From assembly GCF_029867415.1 (NCBI RefSeq), contig NC_081180.1:239080823-239144822 (forward strand): DNA of 64,000 nucleotides, in the 5' to 3' direction. Source of the stretch: Vicia villosa. Taxonomy: Eukaryota; Streptophyta; Magnoliopsida; Fabales; Fabaceae. The translations under genes were made by a program, and so were the position numbers. The notes under the pieces were generated by a model that saw only the letters and a list, made by a program, of their open reading frames with translations, had not been told where the DNA came from and made no database searches. Of this stretch, positions 1 to 10,877 are shown in pieces (positions within the stretch are counted from its first letter, which is position 1; each line of letters opens with the position of its first letter).

Positions 1-937
1 AGGTTCCTCCACTGCTCTCATCCACACAGTAATCTCAAAGCTTCATCATGAGGTTGCCCTTAAACAACTTGGTAAACCAGAATACTTCTTGGGGCTTGAA
101 GTGAAATATCAACCAAATGGCTCACTCATACTCACTCAAACAAAGTATATTAGAGATCTACTAAGTAGAGCCAACATGGAAGAAGCAAATGGTGTTGCAG
201 CACCTATGTTCAGTCATTGCAAGCCCAACAAATTTGGTACTGATGCCATGGCAGAACCTCAGTTCTACAGATCCATTGTAGGTGCTCTACAATACATCAC
301 TCTCACCAGGCCTGACATAGCTTACAGTGTGAATAAAGCCTGTCAGTTTATGGCTAATCCACTAGAAAATCATTGGAGCATGGTAAAACGTATACTCAGG
401 TATCTTAGTGGCACTGCAACCTTAGGTCTTATGCTAGCACCTGCAAGAGTGAATCAAGATCTCTGTATAAGAGCCTATTGTGACTCTGATTGGGCTAATG
501 ATCCTGATGACAGGAGATCTACTTCTGGTTCTTGTAAATTTGTAGGTCCTAATCTCATTTCCTGGAGTTCTAAGAAACAGTCTCTGGTAGCCAGATCGAG
601 TGCTGAGGCTGAGTATAGAGCACTTGCACATACCACCTCTGAGTTACTCTGGCTATAATCATTACTGGCAGAATTGAAGGTATCATACTTAGCTCATACT
701 CTTCTATGTGATAACCTCAGTGCAGTGATGTTAAGTCATAATCCGGTTCTGCATGCTCGCACAAAACATATCGAGTTGGATATTCATTTTGTAAGGGAAA
801 GAGTAGCTAACAAACTAAAGATTCAGCATGTACCTGCTTCCGCCCAGCTTGCAGACATCATGACTAAACCTTTACCAAGTGTTGCATTTACAAGTCTTCG
901 AAGAAAGCTCAAAGTGGTGTCAGTGTCACCTCCTTGA
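1..937 (+). pseudogene. Copia RT/RNase H C-terminal part, copy A
   Basis: This is the 3' end of a Ty1/copia pol gene, cut by the window start. The frame beginning near 89 encodes the end of reverse transcriptase, with the stretch TRPDIAYSVNKACQFM and the copia RNase H core including YCDSDWANDPDDRRSTSG and SSAEAEYRAL. A TAA stop after ELLWL (656-658) interrupts the frame. The same frame continues at 674-937 with the end of RNase H (ARTKHIELDIHFVRE, ADIMTKPLPS). The element would copy retrotransposon RNA in cytoplasmic particles, but the nonsense codon makes this copy defective. The RT style suggests the Ale/Retrofit lineage, with moderate certainty. It is identical to 5459-6395. Confidence 0.85.
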
Positions 938-1716
938 TCTTGAGGGAGAGTACTAGAGTATAAACTAGGATTGGGCCGGCCCACACCTCTAGCTTTAGTT
1001 TACTCTTTATCCACATTGTTGTATAGATTGTATATATGTGGACATGATTGTTGTAAGCAAACTTTATGCATTGTAACAACAATAACAGAATTCAGTTGTG
1101 AACTTTATCCACTCTATGCTATGGAATTGTAGAGCTCACATAGCTTTATCATCACTAATTTAATAAGAACATATCTAAAAAAAAATTCAAAATATGAATA
1201 ACATATGAAACATAAATATCTCTTCTCTGACTTTCCCTCCAATTGAATAAAAATATATAGTAAATTCATCTTTGAGATTTGAAAGAAAAAAGAATAAATA
1301 TGAAAGAAAATGTTAAACTTGTTATAACACGGATAATGACATATAATCTAATTCATTATACATATGTTTGAAAGTCAATTAAAATAGCAATTTGAACAAA
1401 CATACACAATATACATATGTAATATGTTAAAAGTGAATTAAAATAGCAATTTGAATAAACTTACACAATATGTAATGTGCAGCAAAACCTTTCGAATTTG
1501 TAATTGACACTATCCACCTATGTTAAAAAAAATTAAACATCACATAAATTCGTATATTTATTTATATAATGAGATATAAAAGTATTGAAGTAAAAATTTT
1601 CTAACCATCCCAATATCATTTGATAGCATAATCAACCAATGGACTAAACCTGTAAAGAAAAATTAACTATATGAAAATAATTTGTAAAATAAAAAACGAT
1701 ATCAATTTGATAATAA
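938..1716. other. Copia 3' terminal remnant and AT-rich spacer, copy A
   Basis: Just after the pol stop lies TTGAGGGAGAGT, which resembles a copia polypurine tract. About 190 bp follow that may be a decayed 3' LTR (to about 1150); no clear TG...CA ends or TSD can be assigned. The rest is AT-rich. It contains an imperfect 71-bp direct repeat near 1375-1475 built on AATTAAAATAGCAATTTGAA. No gene is visible. The same sequence recurs at 6396-7174. Confidence 0.5.
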
Positions 1717-2648
1717 TTAAGCATAGAATAGGTAATGTATGTTATTCATATCTTGAAAGACCTCCTTGTAAACAATGTTTGAAGTCTTATTAGTGGCATT
1801 ACCATCGTCGTCGGTGATAAGAAGTTTTAAACCAGCTCGTGATGTAATTCTAGAAACTGCAACATACAACTGACCATGGGTAAAAACAGATTGAGGAATG
1901 CAGATCCCAAAATGTTTAAGAGATTGACCTTGACTCTTATTTATTGCCATTGCAAAAGAAACAAACATAGGAAACTATCTGCGCTAAAATTTGGATGGAA
2001 TTCTCATGTCAAAAGGAGTTAATGACAACCTCAGAATAAAATCTTTTTGGTCAATATTATTTCCTGAAATGACCTTCGCTTCAAGCACAAAATTTCTCAG
2101 TTGAGTAATAATGAGACTCGTGCCATTACATGATCCTGATGATTGGTCAATATTTCTGAGCAGCATAACAGACACATCAACTTTTAATTTCAATTCATGA
2201 TTTGGTAGGCCTGAAGCTTTGATAATATTCAATAATTCATGAGTAAGAATATTATATGGACCATCAAGAGTTTCACTTTGTTCACATGGTGTATCAAAAC
2301 TCAAATATGTTTTAACTTCATCACAAATCAAAGGTTACATGTAATCATTTATGAGTTCAACAACTTAATTTTTTGGTGTCAAAATAGCCATATCTTGAAA
2401 ATATGATGGGTCATGAAAATTCTCAGAGAAAGATGGATAAGTATCAACAACTATAGAAGCAATGGGGTCTCCTGGATTTTTAATTATCATATCATCTGGA
2501 ATTTCAATGTTTAAGTCTCCACATTATCCTCACTAATTTTTCCTTCTCCAATACTCAACAACCAATCTGAAAACTGTTTCATTTCTTTTACATCAGATCT
2601 GGACAATCCAGTTTGAAGCCTCATGTTCTTGGTTAATGTCATTACTTG
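1717..2648 (-). pseudogene. Helitron/PIF1-like helicase C-terminus, copy A
   Basis: Read on the minus strand, this encodes the C-terminal third of a PIF1-family helicase as found in Helitron transposons. Visible segments in order are LTKNMRLQTGLSRSDVKEMK near 2600-2648, then VMLLRNIDQSSGSCNGTSLI, then AMAINKSQGQSL and HGQLYVAVSRITSRAGLKLL. The last two are hallmark C-terminal helicase motifs. The frame is broken by several stops, including two TAG codons between KF and FP (about 1969-1986), and by shifts upstream. The Rep nuclease and Walker A parts are absent, so this is a relic. It is identical to 7175-8106. Confidence 0.85.
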
Positions 2649-2810
2649 ACAAAAATCCCATAGATAAGATGAATAAATGTCACACATCAGATTTGGACGA
2701 TCCAGTTTAAAGCCTTATGATATGGATTTTATATTATATATTATTTTGTCTTTCAGATATGATGATAACAAACCACAAACTAATTGTATAAAGACATTCA
2801 AAATAAACAA

Positions 2811-5800
2811 ACCAAGCTTGAATGGTAAGTATGGTCATGCAGTTATGGATTGTTGGCACAGGTATGATGAGAATTTTGAACCAGTCTCCTCAAAGAATCA
2901 AGCATCAAATTCATCTTCTGAAACTACTAAAGGTGACAAGAAGGTGCAGGAATCTGATACCATTCAAGCTTCAGCCTTCTTAGCACATCAAGAAGATCTT
3001 GAAGTTACAGCTCATCTAGAGTCTCAAGCTTGGTTTGCATATTCAGGTGCATCTCACCATTTAACACCTTATAGTAGTTGCTTGAAAAATCCTCATGAAT
3101 ACAAAGGTTCTAATCAGGTTTTAGTGGGAAATGGGCAAAGCCTTAAAATTAGCAGTGTAGGATTAGCTTAAATTTAATCCTCTATGCACTCTCACACACC
3201 ACTAATCTTGAATCACTTACTTCATGTGCCAAATATCACTAGAAATCTATTATCTGTGTCCAAGTTTGCTAAAGATAATAATGTATTCTTTGAATTTCAT
3301 GCTAACAAGTGTTTTGTCAAATCTCTGGTATCTAAGGAGATTCTCTTAGAAGGTTTCCTGGATACTAGTGGTCTCTATTGTTTCTTACCTCAGCCATTGA
3401 AGTCCTCAAATGCCAACAATCTTTGCTTATCCTCAAAAGCTCAGGTTTCTGTTTTTTCAAGCACTTGCTCCAATCAATTTTCTCTTTGGCACAATAGACT
3501 AGGCCATATAAATTATGTACATCTCAAGTCTGTTTTGAAACTTTGTAATCTTGCATTACCTAATAAAGAACATTTTGAACTTTGTAGCTCTTGTAGTGTT
3601 GGAAAGTCTCATAGATTACATGCTCCACTGTCTAATACTGTTTATTCAGCTGTCTTTGACCTTGTTCATGTTGATCTATGGGGTCCTTCACCTAATCTCT
3701 CAAGTCTAGGTTACTCATATTATATGGCCATAGTTGATACTTACACTAAGTATACTTGGATTTATTTCTTGAAACATAAGTCTGAAACCATAGGTCTTTT
3801 TAAAAAATTCCTGACATATGTTAAGACTCAATTCAATACTAACATTAAGGCAGTTCAGTCTGACTATGGGGGTGAATTTAGACCACTTACAAAATACCTA
3901 AATGAACTTGGCATTATTCATAGGCTGACTTGTCCACACACTTCACATCAAAATGGTTCAGTAGAAAGGAAGCATAGAAGTATAGTTGAAATGGGTTTGA
4001 CACTTTTAGCTCATGCTAATATGCCTATGGAGTTTTGGGATCACAGTTTCACACATGCTGTCTATCTTCTGAATAGAGTATCAACTTCTACTTTCCCATC
4101 TTTCTCTTCTCCCTTTCATGCTCTTTTCAACTCTCTATCAGATTATAAAATGCTTAGAACCTTTGGTTGTCTTTGTTTTCCTCATCTCAGACCATTTAAT
4201 AAGAAAAAACTTCAACTTAGAAGTTCTGATTGCATTTATCTAGGCATATCCCCACAGCATAAAGGGCACAAGTGTCTTAGTAATGAAGGAAACATCTATA
4301 TTTCTAAAGATGTTGTCTTTGATGAGACAAAGTTTCCCTTTCAGTCTATCATAGATAGTTCCAATGAGAAAGTCATACCATTCCTGTCTGTCATGTTACT
4401 TCATCTTGGTTATCCCTTCCTAGAGTCAATTATGCACATCATATGTCACATAACAAGCCACGGGCTCCTCAGTCTAACCCTATTCAGAATTCTGCTAGCA
4501 CTCTTCGGACTGAGGCTACTCATGGTCTAGTCACTATCATCCAGTCTGGCAATCCTGTTAATAATCAACAGTCCTTACCTAGTAGGTTTCAACTTCCTCT
4601 ATTGGACACTTCTAATAGTCCAAACATCAGTCCTTTGTCTGTGTCATCTGCTCAAAATTCAGATCACCTTGAGGCTGTTCTACTAGCTGGCTCCATTCCT
4701 TTAAATAATTCTAATACCCCTACAACTATAGAGCTGCCCTTGGCATCTCTGGCTCCTAACTTAGTGTCACAACCTAGTCTTACAACAAATAAACATCCTA
4801 TGGTCACTAGGGGTAAAACAGGGAGTTTAAAACCTAAAGATTTCTTAGCTCATACTAAGCCTACTACAATCAAACAAGCCTTAGCTCATCCTAAGTGGTA
4901 TGAAGCAATGCAATATGAATACCAAGCTCTCATTAATAAAAACACTTGGACACTTACCTCTCTTCCTGCTCATAGAAAAACTATAGGTTGTAAGTGGGTC
5001 TTTAGGATAAAAGAAAATTCTGATGGTTCTCTCAATAAGTACAAAGCCAGATTGGTAGCCAAAGGCTTCAATCAGCAATATGGCTTTGATTACAATAAGA
5101 CATTTTCCCCAGTGATCAAACCTGCAACCATCAAGGTTCTGCTCACTCTGGCTCTCACACATCAGTGGCACATTGAGCAAATTGACATCAACAATGCATT
5201 TTTGAATGGATCTCTTGAAGAGGAAGTGTACATGACTCAACCACAAGGGTTTGTGAATGAAAATAAAGAGTTGGTATGCAAACTAAATAGAGCTCTTTAT
5301 GGCCTGAAGAAGACTCCAAGATCCTGGTATGAGAAGCTTCATAAGACTCTTTTTCAATTTGGATTTGTGGCTAGCAGGTGTGACCATTCACTGTTCATCT
5401 ATAGTCATCAAGGTACAACTCTATATGCCATGGTCTATGTTGATGACATACTTGTCACAGGTTCCTCCACTGCTCTCATCCACACAGTAATCTCAAAGCT
5501 TCATCATGAGGTTGCCCTTAAACAACTTGGTAAACCAGAATACTTCTTGGGGCTTGAAGTGAAATATCAACCAAATGGCTCACTCATACTCACTCAAACA
5601 AAGTATATTAGAGATCTACTAAGTAGAGCCAACATGGAAGAAGCAAATGGTGTTGCAGCACCTATGTTCAGTCATTGCAAGCCCAACAAATTTGGTACTG
5701 ATGCCATGGCAGAACCTCAGTTCTACAGATCCATTGTAGGTGCTCTACAATACATCACTCTCACCAGGCCTGACATAGCTTACAGTGTGAATAAAGCCTG

Positions 5801-6395
5801 TCAGTTTATGGCTAATCCACTAGAAAATCATTGGAGCATGGTAAAACGTATACTCAGGTATCTTAGTGGCACTGCAACCTTAGGTCTTATGCTAGCACCT
5901 GCAAGAGTGAATCAAGATCTCTGTATAAGAGCCTATTGTGACTCTGATTGGGCTAATGATCCTGATGACAGGAGATCTACTTCTGGTTCTTGTAAATTTG
6001 TAGGTCCTAATCTCATTTCCTGGAGTTCTAAGAAACAGTCTCTGGTAGCCAGATCGAGTGCTGAGGCTGAGTATAGAGCACTTGCACATACCACCTCTGA
6101 GTTACTCTGGCTATAATCATTACTGGCAGAATTGAAGGTATCATACTTAGCTCATACTCTTCTATGTGATAACCTCAGTGCAGTGATGTTAAGTCATAAT
6201 CCGGTTCTGCATGCTCGCACAAAACATATCGAGTTGGATATTCATTTTGTAAGGGAAAGAGTAGCTAACAAACTAAAGATTCAGCATGTACCTGCTTCCG
6301 CCCAGCTTGCAGACATCATGACTAAACCTTTACCAAGTGTTGCATTTACAAGTCTTCGAAGAAAGCTCAAAGTGGTGTCAGTGTCACCTCCTTGA
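2811..6395 (+). pseudogene. Ty1/copia gag-pol pseudogene (Ale/Retrofit-like)
   Basis: This is a copia polyprotein lacking its 5' LTR and most of gag. Domains in order are a zinc-knuckle remnant (GHAVMDCWHRYDENF), a protease region in which the usual aspartate context reads AYSGASHHLTP, a GAG-pre-integrase domain (LWHNRLGHINYVHL), an integrase core (HVDLWGPSP, SDYGGEFRP, QNGSVERKHRS), reverse transcriptase with YVDD near 5440, and RNase H. Lesions seen are two in-frame TAA codons near 3169-3177, a frameshift near 4370-4400 between integrase and RT, and a TAA at 6114-6116 inside RNase H. Gag begins at the duplication breakpoint, so truncation and duplication share one edge. It cannot make a complete polyprotein. 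Confidence 0.9.
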
Positions 6396-7174
6396 TCTTG
6401 AGGGAGAGTACTAGAGTATAAACTAGGATTGGGCCGGCCCACACCTCTAGCTTTAGTTTACTCTTTATCCACATTGTTGTATAGATTGTATATATGTGGA
6501 CATGATTGTTGTAAGCAAACTTTATGCATTGTAACAACAATAACAGAATTCAGTTGTGAACTTTATCCACTCTATGCTATGGAATTGTAGAGCTCACATA
6601 GCTTTATCATCACTAATTTAATAAGAACATATCTAAAAAAAAATTCAAAATATGAATAACATATGAAACATAAATATCTCTTCTCTGACTTTCCCTCCAA
6701 TTGAATAAAAATATATAGTAAATTCATCTTTGAGATTTGAAAGAAAAAAGAATAAATATGAAAGAAAATGTTAAACTTGTTATAACACGGATAATGACAT
6801 ATAATCTAATTCATTATACATATGTTTGAAAGTCAATTAAAATAGCAATTTGAACAAACATACACAATATACATATGTAATATGTTAAAAGTGAATTAAA
6901 ATAGCAATTTGAATAAACTTACACAATATGTAATGTGCAGCAAAACCTTTCGAATTTGTAATTGACACTATCCACCTATGTTAAAAAAAATTAAACATCA
7001 CATAAATTCGTATATTTATTTATATAATGAGATATAAAAGTATTGAAGTAAAAATTTTCTAACCATCCCAATATCATTTGATAGCATAATCAACCAATGG
7101 ACTAAACCTGTAAAGAAAAATTAACTATATGAAAATAATTTGTAAAATAAAAAACGATATCAATTTGATAATAA
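6396..7174. other. Copia 3' terminal remnant and AT-rich spacer, copy B
   Basis: The content equals 938-1716. There is a PPT-like TTGAGGGAGAGT near 6396-6409, a possible decayed LTR to about 6610, then AT-rich DNA with an imperfect 71-bp direct repeat near 6835-6935. No coding sequence is supported. Confidence 0.5.
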
Positions 7175-8106
7175 TTAAGCATAGAATAGGTAATGTATGT
7201 TATTCATATCTTGAAAGACCTCCTTGTAAACAATGTTTGAAGTCTTATTAGTGGCATTACCATCGTCGTCGGTGATAAGAAGTTTTAAACCAGCTCGTGA
7301 TGTAATTCTAGAAACTGCAACATACAACTGACCATGGGTAAAAACAGATTGAGGAATGCAGATCCCAAAATGTTTAAGAGATTGACCTTGACTCTTATTT
7401 ATTGCCATTGCAAAAGAAACAAACATAGGAAACTATCTGCGCTAAAATTTGGATGGAATTCTCATGTCAAAAGGAGTTAATGACAACCTCAGAATAAAAT
7501 CTTTTTGGTCAATATTATTTCCTGAAATGACCTTCGCTTCAAGCACAAAATTTCTCAGTTGAGTAATAATGAGACTCGTGCCATTACATGATCCTGATGA
7601 TTGGTCAATATTTCTGAGCAGCATAACAGACACATCAACTTTTAATTTCAATTCATGATTTGGTAGGCCTGAAGCTTTGATAATATTCAATAATTCATGA
7701 GTAAGAATATTATATGGACCATCAAGAGTTTCACTTTGTTCACATGGTGTATCAAAACTCAAATATGTTTTAACTTCATCACAAATCAAAGGTTACATGT
7801 AATCATTTATGAGTTCAACAACTTAATTTTTTGGTGTCAAAATAGCCATATCTTGAAAATATGATGGGTCATGAAAATTCTCAGAGAAAGATGGATAAGT
7901 ATCAACAACTATAGAAGCAATGGGGTCTCCTGGATTTTTAATTATCATATCATCTGGAATTTCAATGTTTAAGTCTCCACATTATCCTCACTAATTTTTC
8001 CTTCTCCAATACTCAACAACCAATCTGAAAACTGTTTCATTTCTTTTACATCAGATCTGGACAATCCAGTTTGAAGCCTCATGTTCTTGGTTAATGTCAT
8101 TACTTG
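7175..8106 (-). pseudogene. Helitron/PIF1-like helicase C-terminus, copy B
   Basis: This is the same relic as 1717-2648. The C-terminal end (7175-7426) reads AMAINKSQGQSL and HGQLYVAVSR. The middle part (7442-7789) reads LSFDTPCEQSE and VMLLRNIDQSSGSCNG. Between them are two in-frame TAG codons where the family normally has glutamines, so CAG to TAG is the simplest change. Further upstream, IPDDMIIKNPGDPIA and DTYPSFSENFHDPSYF are recognisable but separated by stops and a shift. The N-terminal replication initiator and helicase motifs I-III are missing. An RPA1-like gene lies on the same strand at 21556-24700, and both could derive from one Helitron. Confidence 0.85.
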
Positions 8107-8268
8107 ACAAAAATCCCATAGATAAGATGAATAAATGTCACACATCAGATTTGGACGATCCAGTTTAAAGCCTTATGATATGGATTTTATATTATATATT
8201 ATTTTGTCTTTCAGATATGATGATAACAAACCACAAACTAATTGTATAAAGACATTCAAAATAAACAA

Positions 8269-8893
8269 ACTTTCCACAATTTTGTATTGCAAGAATGCCA
8301 AAAAGATGGTAATTTATGTGCATGAAAACAGTGAGTTAAAGAAGAGAGAAAAACATTAAATTAAGACAGAGTTATTTAGAATACGTTAAGCTATTGCAAG
8401 AGGATAATGAAATTTCAGAGGCTTGGAATTTTAAAAACAACGTGGTTTTGAGATGCCAAAGATTCTGAGATTTGGTTATTTTGGGAAATATGAGACTTGA
8501 GAGATTTAAAAAAAATCATTTTAAGATACTTTGATATTTTGATATTTTAGATTATATGAAATTCTAAGAAATATTGAAGATTTTATTTTGTGAGATTCTA
8601 AGTTTTTATATTTCCAGATCAATGATTTTTGAAAATCTAAAATATTGGAATTTTAAAAATCTGGTTTTAGATGAAAGCATGTTGTTGTAACTATGTGAAT
8701 GATAGATGAAGAGGATGGTATATACTTTTACACGTAGGAAGATGATTGAACATAAAGGTTAGACCAAAATATTGTTAATTGGTTCAGTTTTTAATTAATT
8801 ATTATTAAGTAAAACCATTTTTTTTGTCAAATTACCAAATTCATTTAACACTAATATAATAAAGTACAACAAATTATATCAAATTAAACGATA
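8269..8893. other. AT-rich unique sequence without recognisable genes
   Basis: This sequence begins where the tandem unit ends and stops at the TSD of the nested LTR cluster. It is AT-rich, with short runs such as TTTTGATATTTTGATATTTT. I see no coding potential, TIR or LTR end. Confidence 0.6.
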
Positions 8894-8969
8894 GAAGTTG
8901 ATAAGTGCCAAAATGTCGATATTTTGAGTATATATTTGTTGCACTTATCGATTCTATTCTTATGGTTTT

Positions 8970-9353
8970 TGTTGTGAAAAACGATGTCAAGAACAAAATA
9001 TAATAGGAATTAGGGAAGATAAGAAGAACACAAGAATTGGTTATAACTGCTATTCTTTTACTTTCTCTTAAAACAAGATTACAAGTTTACAAGAATAACA
9101 AATAACCTCTCTCACCCTAAATTAGGATTTGCAGCTTAGCAATGATGAGAGACTAACAACCCTATTACACAAGCCAACTTAGTAAACAAGCTAACTTTAC
9201 AAATTAGGGTTTAAACATTAAACCTAATTTAAAATGCTAACAACCCTAGCATCTTCGACACAAGCATGTGAACAACCTTCGACTTCATGCTTAATTATGT
9301 CGAACCAAGAAGCTACCCTTCGACCATACTAGAGTTCGATCCAATATCTCACA
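8970..9353 (-). repeat. 3' LTR of the Tork-like element
   Basis: This 384-bp LTR (element sense TGTGAGATATTGG...TTTTCACAACA) is related to 18055-18315. It is longer by about 125 bp, a block missing from the 5' LTR after the matching AAACA. The adjoining internal sequence GGTAGAGATT resembles the polypurine tract of this lineage. Both LTRs are rich in TCGA. Confidence 0.92.
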
Positions 9354-9396
9354 AATCTCTACCTTGGACCTAACTCTACAACATCAAGGGAACAAA

Positions 9397-10078
9397 CTAG
9401 CTTTCTTCATGCAGCTTTATCAACTGCATACAGTGGAAAAACTTGCAACTCGGCAATGTCTTTGTGATCATATCAGCAGCATTGTCCTCAGTCGAAACCT
9501 TCAGCACTTGGACTTCTCCACGCTCGATTACTCCTCTGACGAAATGCAGCCTCACATCAATGTGCTTAGTTCGCTCATGATAGGCTGAATTCTTCGACAG
9601 GTGTATTGCACTTTGACTATCACATTTAACAGTGATGCCTCGACCTTGAAGTTTTAGCTCCTTCGCAAAACCTTCAAGCCACAATGCTTCTTTCACAGCT
9701 TCAGTTAGGGAAATATAATCTGCTTCAGTGGTTGATAGAGCAACAACCCTCTAAAGTGTTTCTTTCCAACTAATTGTAGTGCCAAACATAGTGAAAACAT
9801 ATCCAGAAATAGATTTTCTGGAATCCATACAACCTGCATAATCAGAGTCGACATATCCTTCGATTGCTGCTTTACTATCTTCACCCAAGGCTCCACCATA
9901 AATTAGGACCCTGTTCAGAGACCCATTTATGTACCTTAAAATCCACTTCAATGCTTGCCAGTGGGCCTTTCCAGGATTCACCATGTACCTGCTTACAAGA
10001 CTTACTGCATATGCTATGTCGGGTCTAGTACAGACCATAGCATACATCAAAGAACCAACTATATTAGCATATGGGATG
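9397..10078 (-). pseudogene. Tork-like pol, end of RT plus RNase H
   Basis: This is the 3' part of the split pol gene. Segments are MYAMVCTRPDIAYAVSLVSR (end of RT), YVDSDYAGCMDSRKSISGY and CDSQSAIHLSKNSAYHERTK (RNase H), ending at a normal stop at 9397. A TAG at about 9748-9750, after KETL, replaces a position that is glutamine in relatives. The frame is continuous otherwise. The 5' part of the gene resumes at 14750 beyond the nested LTR, and the split falls just after a conserved YMNSI-type stretch. Confidence 0.9.
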
Positions 10079-10609
10079 TGTTATACCCCAAAATTTGCCC
10101 GCATATTTTTTCAAGAAAAATTCAATCTAAAAATTAAGAGTTTATATAATCTTGGATTTTCACATCCTGATTTATGAATACTTGATTTTTAGAATTTTTT
10201 CTTATACAGTATTTTGGCTTGCTGTTGAATTTATTCTTACGCAAACGCCAGTTACTATTTATTACTTCACACACGCTATTTATTTGATATTTATTTACAG
10301 ATAAATAGTACTGACACAATTGGTACAGAGTTAAATCTTTCGCAGACGCAGAGTCCGGGATTCAGACTGTACTGGTAACAAGTAAATTATTACTAATTTT
10401 TGTTTCCCACTAACTTTTGTACTATATTCCATTATTTTCAAAATCTCTTTTCAAATCTCTTTTTCAAAAATCAAATCTTAACTTTATTCCATACATCTCT
10501 CTTTTTCCCAACACTACCATACACTTTCTTTCAAATCTTACTTCCACTCAAATTTTCCTTTTGTACGGAATCACTTCATTCCCCAACGTCTCTATCCCTC
10601 TTTTCATTC

Positions 10610-10617
10610 TATAAATA
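10610..10617 (+). promoter_or_regulatory. TATA box of the Ogre-like LTR
   Basis: TATAAATA follows a pyrimidine-rich stretch (10440-10600). It is the best TATA candidate in the first kilobase of the LTR, so U3 would end and R begin about 30 bp downstream. A pyrimidine-rich leader (about 10640-10709) follows, then the first good ATG at 10710. Confidence 0.65.
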
Positions 10618-10709
10618 CCTCTCATTTTTTTCATAAAATCTCACATCAAATTCTAAATCATTTCTCAAATTTCTACTTCATATCCATTCTCTCTTCTTCC
10701 CCCGGCAAA

Positions 10710-10877
10710 ATGGCGAAGCGGATGGAAACATGTTTTCTTATGGTCATCACCATTGCTACGGTGATCATGTCCTTCTTCTGTCTACATAGTCCTGAAAAAT
10801 GTGGACCTGCGATGGTTACACTCCCGATTATCTATTTTCTGTTGGTCATAGCATGGGTTATTAATCGTCATTCTTAA
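10710..10877 (+). CDS. LTR-encoded 55-residue putative membrane microprotein
   Basis: The first ATG downstream of the LTR TATA box sits in a favourable context (CAAAATGGCG) and opens a 55-codon frame. The product starts MAKRMETCFL, has a hydrophobic helix at about residues 8-24, a short polar loop with two cysteines (CLHSPEKCG), and a second helix at about 35-51, then ends INRHS. I recognise no family. It would be the first ORF of any transcript started in this LTR, and so could act as a small membrane protein or as an upstream ORF that regulates translation. No stop or frameshift lies in it, although the LTR is old enough to be solo. Chance occurrence cannot be excluded. Confidence 0.45.
   Translation: MAKRMETCFLMVITIATVIMSFFCLHSPEKCGPAMVTLPIIYFLLVIAWVINRHS

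Larger units (their letters stand above)
1..2810. repeat. Copy A (3' part) of a 5458-bp tandem duplication
   Basis: This stretch matches 5459-8268 with no difference in the parts I compared. The two copies are offset by exactly 5458 bp. It contains the 3' end of a copia pol pseudogene, AT-rich spacer and a helicase fragment. At 2810 it joins directly to the start of the next unit, inside gag of the copia element. The left end of this first unit lies outside the window. It may be a recent tandem duplication, an unequal exchange, or an assembly duplication. Confidence 0.9.
2811..8268. repeat. Complete unit (copy B) of the 5458-bp tandem duplication
   Basis: The unit starts inside copia gag just after AAATAAACAAAC (2810). 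It ends after the same string at 8268, where unique sequence begins. It carries the copia gag-pol pseudogene, the AT-rich spacer and the minus-strand helicase fragment. Its 3' half duplicates 1-2810. The junction at 2810/2811 shows no TSD or LTR end, which argues against a transposition event. Confidence 0.9.
5459..8268. repeat. Segment repeated at 1-2810
   Basis: This is the 3' half of the second unit, containing RT/RNase H, spacer and helicase relic, and it repeats the first 2810 bases of the window. It is listed separately because short-read mapping or assembly collapse would act on exactly this interval. Confidence 0.9.
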
